Source: an uncultured Actinomycetes bacterium (lineage in GTDB: Bacteria > Actinomycetota > Coriobacteriia > Coriobacteriales > Atopobiaceae). Taken from it: a stretch of 64,000 nt of DNA. The DNA is taken from contig OMWB01000024.1 in the NCBI GenBank assembly GCA_900314645.1, positions 46,014-110,013 on the forward strand. The letters run 5' to 3'. Position numbers and translations under genes: made by a program. Of this stretch, positions 41,378 to 49,106 are shown one piece after another. The notes beneath the pieces are model-generated. The model was not told the DNA's origin and did not search any database. It was given only the letters and a program-made list of their open reading frames with translations. How positions within the stretch are numbered: position 1 is the stretch's first letter; every line of letters begins with the position of its first letter.

Positions 41378-43204
41378 ATGGCGGATACGTGCTCGTTTTC
41401 CTACGACCTGTCGGTGATCGTGCCGGTCTACAACTCCGGGGCGTACCTCGCGCGTTGCGTGGAATCGCTTGATGCACAGACAGCTGCGCGGGGCAGCTTT
41501 GAGGTTGTGCTCGTCAACGACGGCTCGCCCGATGGGAGCCTCGCCATCTGCCAGCAGCTTGTTGCCGAGCGCTCCAACTACGTGCTGGTTGACCAAGAGA
41601 ACCAGGGCGTCTCCGCGGCGCGAAACGCAGGCATGCAGGCGGCGAGCGGCCGCTACCTCATGTTTCTTGATCCCGACGACACGCTCTCCGCGCCGTCCAT
41701 CGAGGCGATCGTCAAAACGTTTGATGCGTGCGGCGACGCCGTTGACCTGTTGACCTACCCGCTTTGCTACCACGAGATCGAGACGGGCAAGCAGCACCGA
41801 AACCAGCGCGAGCGGTGGTTTGCCGGCTCCGGCGCGTACGACCTCGCGGACGTGCCGCAGGTCGCCCAGTCAACCATCAACGTGGTGCTGCGCAACGTGG
41901 GTGACCAGACGCCGCGCTTTGACACCAGCCGCGAGATCTACGAGGACCAGGTGTTTGACACGGCCCTGCTTGAGCGCAAGTGCGCCATCGGCTGGTGCGC
42001 GGAGGCCGAGTACCGCTACTACCGGTCCGCCACCAACACGTCATCGCGCCGCGACCGCCCGGAGCTGACTTTTGGTGACGTGATCTCGGCCTTCGAGCTG
42101 TTCCTGCAGATGGCGGAGCGCACGCCGCGCTTTGCACCGTACGTCCACGCGCTCATCCTGTACAACGTGGGGTGGCGCTTCCGCGCGGGCAAGCTCTTCC
42201 CGGTGTTTGGCAGCGAGGAGACCTGCCGCAAGAACTGCGGCCGCCTGGCAGCCGTGCTGGGGGCCATCCCGGCCGAGAGCTGGGCGGCAAGCCCGTACCT
42301 TTCCGAGCTCTGGCCCGTTGACCAGGCCATTCTTCAAGACCGCCGCCTGCACGTGGCGGGCCATTGCCTTGCCGCGCCGTCGCTGCTTACGCAGGGACTG
42401 GTTGTGACGGCCAAGGGCTCTGAGCAGCCCGTCTCCCTTGAGCCGGCGTTCCCGCAAGGGGAAAGCGACGCCGACGTGTGGTGCTGGAAATACTCCTTCA
42501 CGCTGCCCGTGAGGGGCGGGCGTCCCTTCGATGCCGAGCTCAGGCCGCATGGGGAGGGGCTGCAGCCCGACCTCATCTTCCGCGTAACGCGCAGCAACGG
42601 GCGAAAGCTCAACAACCATCTGCGCGAGTTTGGGGATTGGCGTCTGGAGCTGAAGGGTGCGGGGCTCCACGTGGGCACCATCAAGGATTTGCCGCTGTGG
42701 ACAATGCCACTCCTGCGTCCGGTGATGTGGCTGCACGACCGCCGCCGCACCGGCGACTACGACGTGAAGCGCGTTGACGAGCTGCGGAAAGCCTTGCCGC
42801 GGGCCGTGCGCAAGCGCCGTGGCGAGGTGAGCTGGCTCTACGATGACGGCTCTCAGGCCGGCTCCGAGCAGCGTGGCGCGCTCGCGAAGCTGCGTGCTGA
42901 CCACGGTCGTACCGCGGCCGACAGCATCGTGCAGCGCTACGTGGTCAACGGCCCCGAAGACGAGGCCGCCGCAGAGCTTGGGGCGCGCGCCATCCAGCGG
43001 GGGAGCTTCGAGCACATCGTCTGCCTGCTGGCTGCGCAGATGGTCGTCACCTCGTGCGCCGACGTAAGCGAGATTCTGCCCTGCGAGGACGCGGTGTTTG
43101 ACCGCGTGCGGGACTTTACGCGGGCGAATCAGTGGTACGAGCTGGTGAGGGACACGTCCGAGGTGGTCTTCGCGCCCGCGTTTGACAAGATTTTTGCACC
43201 TTAA
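41378..43204 (+). CDS. Family 2 glycosyltransferase with long C-terminal extension
   Basis: A 608-residue protein. Residues about 8-230 are a GT2 domain: SVIVPVYNSGAYLARC, VNDGSPDGS and FLDPDDTLS. Residues about 300-440 are a beta-rich region of the type seen between GT2 and TagF domains in teichoic enzymes. The last 130 residues are unrecognised. GGGGAG overlaps the end of the previous gene and gives the ribosome site for ATG 41378. It is translationally close to the TagB/F-like gene and probably works on the same polymer, alternating sugar and alditol phosphate; this is inference. Confidence 0.86.
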   Translation: MADTCSFSYDLSVIVPVYNSGAYLARCVESLDAQTAARGSFEVVLVNDGSPDGSLAICQQLVAERSNYVLVDQENQGVSAARNAGMQAASGRYLMFLDPDDTLSAPSIEAIVKTFDACGDAVDLLTYPLCYHEIETGKQHRNQRERWFAGSGAYDLADVPQVAQSTINVVLRNVGDQTPRFDTSREIYEDQVFDTALLERKCAIGWCAEAEYRYYRSATNTSSRRDRPELTFGDVISAFELFLQMAERTPRFAPYVHALILYNVGWRFRAGKLFPVFGSEETCRKNCGRLAAVLGAIPAESWAASPYLSELWPVDQAILQDRRLHVAGHCLAAPSLLTQGLVVTAKGSEQPVSLEPAFPQGESDADVWCWKYSFTLPVRGGRPFDAELRPHGEGLQPDLIFRVTRSNGRKLNNHLREFGDWRLELKGAGLHVGTIKDLPLWTMPLLRPVMWLHDRRRTGDYDVKRVDELRKALPRAVRKRRGEVSWLYDDGSQAGSEQRGALAKLRADHGRTAADSIVQRYVVNGPEDEAAAELGARAIQRGSFEHIVCLLAAQMVVTSCADVSEILPCEDAVFDRVRDFTRANQWYELVRDTSEVVFAPAFDKIFAP

Positions 43205-43240
43205 CGTCGAGAACTGCGTGTGCCCGCACTTTTCGACGTT
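43203..43240. repeat. Imperfect inverted repeat between convergent genes
   Basis: AACGTCGAGAACTGCG and CGCACTTTTCGACGTT pair with three mismatches around a 6-base loop. It begins at the stop codon of the GT2 gene. It is a possible weak terminator without a T-run. Confidence 0.6.
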
Positions 43241-43267
43241 GGTGCCTCGGCGCACCGCCGCGAGAGG

Positions 43268-44803
43268 CTACTCGCAGGCGCGAATCAAGCCAATCCAGCG
43301 CTGGTCAGACCCATCGTGAATGATGACCTGGTCAAAGGTGGCATCGCCAAACGCGCGGTGCCGGTCAAGCGCGAAGACGGCGGCCCCCTTGCCCAGCTTC
43401 ACCAGGGCCTTTTCGGGCAGCGTCGAGAGCAGCTCGCCCTTGAGCGGTACAAACGCCACCTTGTCGGCAGGCAGCTCGTACAGGAAGCGCTCGTGCCCGC
43501 GACCCTTCCCCCACGGGAAGGCCAGGAGCGGCAGATGGGTCTCGCTCAGCTTAAGCAGCTCGCCGCGCAGCGCCTCGAGGTCTCCACCAAGCTCGCTATA
43601 CACCAGAGCCAACGGCTTCTCGGCGCGCGCCACGGGGTGCTCTCCGGCCAAAGGCGCGCCATCCAGCAGCAACCGCTCGCATAGGACCTTCGCCGCACCC
43701 TCGGTCGGGCTTGACCAACACGTGCGCACAAAGGCCTCGTTGTCATAGCCGATGGGAGCACGCAGCTCACGGGCCAACTCCTCCACCGACTGCACCTGCG
43801 GGAACGGTAGCGAGTCCAGCGGATCGTACAGCCCGCGCTCGGCCAGATAGGTTTCCTCGTCGTACGGGAAGAGCACCACCTTGCCACCGCCGAGCGGGAA
43901 GTCGAAGAGCACGCTCGAGTAGTCTGTGACCAGCGCGTCGCAGGTGGCGAGGAAGTCGTACAGCTCGCAGTCTGTGGGGGAGGGCAGGATGTGCTGATAC
44001 CGGCCGAGGTCAACCTGCTGCTGCTCCACCAGGTGCAGCTTCAGATAGAGCATCTCGTCGTCACGCAGGAGCTGGTCGAGCTCGTCCAGCATGGCCACCA
44101 GCGCCGAAGCGCCCTGTCCGCGCTGGTCACCCACGCCTCGGAAGGTGGGAAGCCACGCATAGCTCCGGCAGCCGTCACCAGCGGCGCCCCGCGCACCAAG
44201 AAACGCCTCGTTGCGGGGGTACCCCAAGGGGACAACCGTGCCCTTGCTCAACCCGCGCAGCATGTAGTCGCGCACAAAGCGCTCCTCCATCACCGGGTTG
44301 GGCATGAGCAAGAAGTCTGCCAGCGCCAGGTTGCGTTGCACGTTTCCCACGTTGATCGCGCCCAGTACCTCGCTTCGCCCCAGCGTCTTCAGCGGGATGC
44401 CGTGCCACGTGTTGAGGAGCGTCTGGCCCGGCCGCTTCACGTAGTAGGGTGGCAGCGCGTTGTCGGTGACGAGCACCGAGCTAGTGGCAAGCGCGCGCAT
44501 ATACTCGCTGGTTCCGCGCACGACGGTGCGCACGGCAAGCCCCCGGGAGGCAAGCTCGCGCGGGAATCTTTCCGCGCGAGCCTCGTTCACAACAAAGCGC
44601 ACGTCAAAGCCCGCATACCGCGCATCAGAAAGCAGCTCGCGCAAGATGCAGTACACGCTGCCGTCCAGTGTGAGCCCGTTTTGCTGCTCCAGCAGCACGG
44701 CTCGCGGGTCAAGCGGTAACTGATCCACCCATCCGCGGTACGCGCGCAGCGCCCGCTGGTGGGGAGCAAAGAGGGACGTGAGCTTTCGCGCAGGGTTGGG
44801 CAC
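43268..44803 (-). CDS. CDP-glycerol glycerophosphotransferase family protein
   Basis: A 511-residue protein of the TagF/TagB family (PF04464). LNTWHGIPLKTLG near residue 130, YAWLPTFRGVG near 213 and LVTDYSSVLFDFPLG near 290 are the active-site blocks. Residues about 400-511 are an extension of unknown role. The start is a GTG at 44801-44803 that shares one base with the TAG stop codon of tagD, so the pair is translationally coupled. TagD makes the CDP-glycerol this enzyme would use. Third gene of the operon GT2-TagF fusion, tagD, this gene. Confidence 0.88.
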   Translation of the reverse strand: MPNPARKLTSLFAPHQRALRAYRGWVDQLPLDPRAVLLEQQNGLTLDGSVYCILRELLSDARYAGFDVRFVVNEARAERFPRELASRGLAVRTVVRGTSEYMRALATSSVLVTDNALPPYYVKRPGQTLLNTWHGIPLKTLGRSEVLGAINVGNVQRNLALADFLLMPNPVMEERFVRDYMLRGLSKGTVVPLGYPRNEAFLGARGAAGDGCRSYAWLPTFRGVGDQRGQGASALVAMLDELDQLLRDDEMLYLKLHLVEQQQVDLGRYQHILPSPTDCELYDFLATCDALVTDYSSVLFDFPLGGGKVVLFPYDEETYLAERGLYDPLDSLPFPQVQSVEELARELRAPIGYDNEAFVRTCWSSPTEGAAKVLCERLLLDGAPLAGEHPVARAEKPLALVYSELGGDLEALRGELLKLSETHLPLLAFPWGKGRGHERFLYELPADKVAFVPLKGELLSTLPEKALVKLGKGAAVFALDRHRAFGDATFDQVIIHDGSDQRWIGLIRACE

Positions 44804-45324
44804 TACGCTTCGTCCTCGTCCGTCGCGTCGTCGGCAGCAGCGTCATCCGCCGGAGCCGCGGGCGCCGAGCCCGGAACGCTCTTGTTGAGGTTCTGCTTCA
44901 CCTGCGTGGTGGAGATGCCCGGCGTGCGGTCAAGATACACCACGTCGCAGTAGTCGCGCAGGTACTCGAAGCGCTCAGAGCCAGCCCAGTCGCCGCCCAT
45001 GACCACTACGTCGATGCCATACTTCTTGACGTCATCAACCTTCTGTTCCCACGAGTACTCAGGAATGACGAGGTCGACGTAACGGATGGACTCGAGCATC
45101 TCCTTGCGGACCTCGTAGGAATAGAAGCTCTTCTTGCCCTTGCCTGCGTTGAACTCGTCGGTGGAGATGGCTACCACCAGGTAGTCGCCCAACTGGGCCG
45201 CGCGGCGCAGCAGGCGGACGTGGCCATAGTGCAGCAGGTCAAACGTGCCATAGGTTAGCACGCGGCGAAGGCCCTTGTATGTGCCGTCGGAGGGCAGGGG
45301 GAAGAGGTCGTCGTTCTCATTCAT
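44803..45324 (-). CDS. tagD: Glycerol-3-phosphate cytidylyltransferase
   Basis: A 173-residue nucleotidyltransferase making CDP-glycerol from CTP and sn-glycerol-3-phosphate. TYGTFDLLHYGHVRLL near residue 24 carries the HxGH motif, and RTPGISTTQVKQ near 133 the second signature. Length to residue 145 matches TagD; a further Ala/Asp-rich tail (APADDAAADD) is extra. It lies between two glycerophosphotransferase genes, fitting its role. The ATG follows a ggagaacc-type site. Confidence 0.93.
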   Translation of the reverse strand: MNENDDLFPLPSDGTYKGLRRVLTYGTFDLLHYGHVRLLRRAAQLGDYLVVAISTDEFNAGKGKKSFYSYEVRKEMLESIRYVDLVIPEYSWEQKVDDVKKYGIDVVVMGGDWAGSERFEYLRDYCDVVYLDRTPGISTTQVKQNLNKSVPGSAPAAPADDAAADDATDEDEA

Positions 45325-45373
45325 ATTGGTTCTCCCTTAAGGACTAGTGCTAGTGGAGTGGATGGCTGTTAGA

Positions 45374-48300
45374 TTACCGCTTCTTGGCGATGACCTGCTC
45401 GAAGACATCGTGCGAAGCGTGCCCGGTCTCATACGGCAGATAGGTCTGGATAAACGAGTCGAGCGACACGTTGGCGTCTTCGCTCTCCAGCTTTCGGAGC
45501 TCATCGATGATTTCTTCGGTTGTCTTTGCCAGTGGTCCAGGCGCCTCGGTCTCGAGGTCGATGTTGAAGCCTCGCAGCTCGTCGCGATACGCCTCGAGGT
45601 CATAGACAAAGAACAACATGGGCCGATGAAGCAGCGCAAAGTCAAACATCAGCGACGAGTAGTCAGTGATGAGCACATCGGTTGCAAGCAACACGTCGTC
45701 AATGCTCTTCTCAAACGTGAGGTCGACGGCATCGCCCATGCGGAACTGGTGCGTGAAGCCCGGCATGGCTAGATGGTGGCGCCTCAGCGCAAAGGTGTAG
45801 CCATCCCCGAAGGCGTCCGCCAGCTGGTTGAAGTCGAGCTGCAGGTCAAAGCGCCCGCTCGTACGCCACGTAGGTGCGTACAGTACGAGTTTGGTATCGG
45901 GGTCGATGCCCATGGCCTGCTTGAGGCGTCGCTGCTCCTCGGTGGTGTTCCTCAGCATCAACTCGTCGTTTCGGGGGTAGCCGGTGCGTAGGAAGGTGCG
46001 GTCAAAGGCATAGCAGGATTTGGTGATCTCTTCCACCTTGGGGCTCTGCACGATGAGGTAGTCCCAGCGTCCACAACGCCTCAGGAAGGACTTCACCGAC
46101 TCCTCGGTGGGGAAGTCGGCCTTTACATCGAGGCCCAACGTCTTGAGCGGGGTGCCGTGCATGGTCTGGATCTCGATCTGCCCACGGCGCTTCTCGTAAG
46201 CGTCGACGAAGTTGACGTTGTTCACAAAGAAGCTCGCTCGAGCCATGTAGTAGAAGTAGGGAAGCGAATTGGTGAGGACGCGCTTGCCCTTTCCGGTTAC
46301 AGGAATGCGCAGGTCATTGACTGACCAGATGCACTCGTACTCAGGATGGTTGGCGTCAACGTAGTCATACAGAGCGCGCGGATTGCAGCTGGCCTGCCTG
46401 CCCCAATATGACTCGAAGACGATGGTCTTCTTCTTGAGGGGAAGCAGCCTGAGCGCTGGGTACACATAGTGCTCCACGAGCTTCCGACGCTGGGCCGTCT
46501 TCTCGTAGAAGCGCTTCACCCTCTCCACTCCCACCACGGCGCGGGTGTCGGTACGATTCACGTCATACGTGTAGCCGTCGCACTCGATGAGGTCGGCTGC
46601 ATCGACGCGCTCCTCACCGCACAGCAGCATCATCTCTCGCTTGACGCCGTCGGATTCAGAAATGACGAACAGCGCGTAGGTGTCGTCGCGTAGCTGCTCG
46701 ACTATTGCCTGGTCGCTGAAGTCCAGCACAAAGGTCATCTGCGAGCCCTCGGTTACGCGAATAGGCGCGACCGCAACCTCCACGCCGTTGCGTTTTCCCA
46801 CCATCAGCAGATGCGCGTCTCCCAACGGCTCGGAATACGGGTACGTGATGGTGAACGTCGCCACGGTACCGTTGATGGTGGTGTCTGTGAGGATGACGCC
46901 AAACGGAAGACGGCGTACGCTCAGGCGCAAGTCCTTCCACGCGCTAATGCGCCAGAGCTCCTCCTTCTCGTACGAGTCCTCATGCATCGTGACATCTTGG
47001 TTGTTTTTCAGAGCCTCGAGGTCTTGCAGCGGCATATCCGGGTCAAGCGGGTACGTCGCGTGACGCACGAAGTACATGGGCTTCGAGGTGGCAAGGCGCA
47101 GCTCATCTACGACGAAAGCCTGGCGGTTGAGCTCGTCGTCGCCGAGGTCAAGCGTGTTCGCCTCGGAGGATTCTGAGAAGAGACGCAGCGTGTGCTCGTC
47201 AAGCTCGTAGCGCGCAAAACGCTCATAAGTATCCTCAACACGCAGGACAAACTGCCAGCCTGAGTTGTAAGTGACCGAGCAGATGGCATGCCCGACCTCG
47301 GTGGCAAAGGGCCGCGGCAACGCACCCTTGACAGGTCCAGACAGAATGATTGGCTTGCAGGTCAGAGGGCCGTTTTGGTACTCAATCAGGATGCGATAGT
47401 CGCCCGCGGCGAGCTTCGAGAGCTCGGCCAGTGGGAACGTCAGCTTGAACTTGGTTGCGGACTGATGCAGCAAACGCACCTTTCGGGAGAACGCGTTGTA
47501 CTTCTTGTTCCACGTGTCCCACAGATTGGCCAGGGGGATCGTTTCGACGGAGGCCGTCGCCACGGGGTTTTCGTCGTTGTCGACGAGGGTGGCCTTGAGG
47601 CCAATCCTGGTTTGGGCCAGACAGTCGATCTTGATGAGCGTGGAGACTTCGAGGGAGCTCTCGGTAAAGACTGCCTGTTCAACCTTGGTCTTGAGCCAAC
47701 GTTCCTGGAGCTCTGCGGTCATGTCGAAGTCTTCCCTGGGTAGGTCCTTAAAGGGGAACTTGCCATAGAAGCGGCCGTTCTTCTCGTAAACCGAGAGCGT
47801 CTTCATGCCGTTCTTCTCAAAGTCGCATGCCGCGATGATGCCATCAAGGTTCTTGCGTTCGATGTAGCGGTACTTAATGCGGTCGATGGCCCGCAGCCGG
47901 TCCATGCAGTGTGGGCCAAAGGTCTTGAGATAGTCGGCGACGGTGTCGATGACCTCGGTCTGGTAGTCGGGGTCACCTTCGGGAATCGCGTTGACGTAGA
48001 GCTTGAGGTCGAGGTCGAGCCACTTGAATTCCTTTGCCTCGATGAGCGCCGGCTCGGTCACGTGTGCCGCGAAGAACTCGTCAACGCGCTGCAGCGCGTA
48101 GAGGCGGTCACGGAAGTTGCGAATCTCGTTGCGGTTCTGCGTGATGGAGCGCGTCTGTCCGTCGCGCACGCGCCAGCGGTAGACGACCTTGTTGAGGAAG
48201 GCGATGCGTCGTGCGTTGTAGTGCGCGGGGATGGTTGCCGGAATGTCCTCGTACAGGTGCCCTTCGACCCACTTGACATGCTGCTCGAGGTAGAAGCTCC

Positions 48301-48919
48301 TCCTGAAGAGCTTGTTCCAGGCCGTGGTGTCATAGATGAGGTCGGTTTGCTTGCTGATGTGCGCCACCGTGGGCATGTTACGGAAGGCGAGGCGATGCAG
48401 CGAACTGTCGTACACGCGCTTGGTGTTGAAGCGCACGGCATCGCCCACTACGATGTCAGCATCGCATTCCTCGCCAAGCTGAGACATCTCCTCAAAGGTG
48501 TAGGGCTCCACGAAGTCGTCGGAGTCAGGGAACATGAGCCACTCGCCGCGGGCGAAAGGCACGCCGTAGTTTCTCGCGTGGCCCAAGCCTTGGTTCTCGA
48601 TACGGTGATACTCGAAGTTCTCGTAGGTTCGGGCAAACTCGAGGGCGATCTCGGGCGAGCTGTCAAGCGAGCCGTCGTCGATCATGACCACCTGCATGTC
48701 CTGCAGCGTCTGGTTGGCGAGGGACTCCAAGCACTCCCTGAGGTCCTCGCTCACGTTGTACATGGGCACGATGGCCGTGACTTTGGGGTGCTCAATCGCC
48801 GATGAGTAGGGGTCGTACTCAACCACGCTGCCCGTCCCCGCGACGGGCGTGTCAGCGGCAAGCGGGCCGTCTTCAGCCAGGGCGTTGTCCATCATGGGGG
48901 AGTCATCCGAACTAAGCAT
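45374..48919 (-). CDS. Fusion: GT2 glycosyltransferase and TagF-like glycerophosphotransferase
   Basis: An 1181-residue bifunctional protein. Residues about 45-290: GT2 domain with VTAIVPMYNVSEDL, MIDDGSLDSS and FPDSDDFVEP. Residues about 390-800: beta-rich middle part, unrecognised. Residues about 830-1181: PF04464 domain with IQTMHGTPLKTLGLDV, LVLYAPTWRTSG and VLITDYSSLMFDFALL. It could add a sugar and an alditol phosphate in turn, making a repeat unit by one protein. The ATG at 48919 is chosen because AAAGGACG precedes it; an upstream ATG (48940) is possible. It heads the operon with tagD and another TagF-like gene. Confidence 0.9.
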   Translation of the reverse strand: MLSSDDSPMMDNALAEDGPLAADTPVAGTGSVVEYDPYSSAIEHPKVTAIVPMYNVSEDLRECLESLANQTLQDMQVVMIDDGSLDSSPEIALEFARTYENFEYHRIENQGLGHARNYGVPFARGEWLMFPDSDDFVEPYTFEEMSQLGEECDADIVVGDAVRFNTKRVYDSSLHRLAFRNMPTVAHISKQTDLIYDTTAWNKLFRRSFYLEQHVKWVEGHLYEDIPATIPAHYNARRIAFLNKVVYRWRVRDGQTRSITQNRNEIRNFRDRLYALQRVDEFFAAHVTEPALIEAKEFKWLDLDLKLYVNAIPEGDPDYQTEVIDTVADYLKTFGPHCMDRLRAIDRIKYRYIERKNLDGIIAACDFEKNGMKTLSVYEKNGRFYGKFPFKDLPREDFDMTAELQERWLKTKVEQAVFTESSLEVSTLIKIDCLAQTRIGLKATLVDNDENPVATASVETIPLANLWDTWNKKYNAFSRKVRLLHQSATKFKLTFPLAELSKLAAGDYRILIEYQNGPLTCKPIILSGPVKGALPRPFATEVGHAICSVTYNSGWQFVLRVEDTYERFARYELDEHTLRLFSESSEANTLDLGDDELNRQAFVVDELRLATSKPMYFVRHATYPLDPDMPLQDLEALKNNQDVTMHEDSYEKEELWRISAWKDLRLSVRRLPFGVILTDTTINGTVATFTITYPYSEPLGDAHLLMVGKRNGVEVAVAPIRVTEGSQMTFVLDFSDQAIVEQLRDDTYALFVISESDGVKREMMLLCGEERVDAADLIECDGYTYDVNRTDTRAVVGVERVKRFYEKTAQRRKLVEHYVYPALRLLPLKKKTIVFESYWGRQASCNPRALYDYVDANHPEYECIWSVNDLRIPVTGKGKRVLTNSLPYFYYMARASFFVNNVNFVDAYEKRRGQIEIQTMHGTPLKTLGLDVKADFPTEESVKSFLRRCGRWDYLIVQSPKVEEITKSCYAFDRTFLRTGYPRNDELMLRNTTEEQRRLKQAMGIDPDTKLVLYAPTWRTSGRFDLQLDFNQLADAFGDGYTFALRRHHLAMPGFTHQFRMGDAVDLTFEKSIDDVLLATDVLITDYSSLMFDFALLHRPMLFFVYDLEAYRDELRGFNIDLETEAPGPLAKTTEEIIDELRKLESEDANVSLDSFIQTYLPYETGHASHDVFEQVIAKKR

Positions 48920-49106
48920 ATCCACACGTCCTTTCGTCATGCTAAGCCGTCGCAAGGGCAACCGGCCACAGGCTCTGTGGGACAAAACCAGAGTAATACT
49001 CCCATTATGACGGTTTCCGTTGGGTTGGCGCAAGCGAGCCCAAGGCTGACGTTGTCACTGCATCCCTTGTCTGTCCTCTCGCTCAGACACGAGGAAGTTC
49101 ACACGA

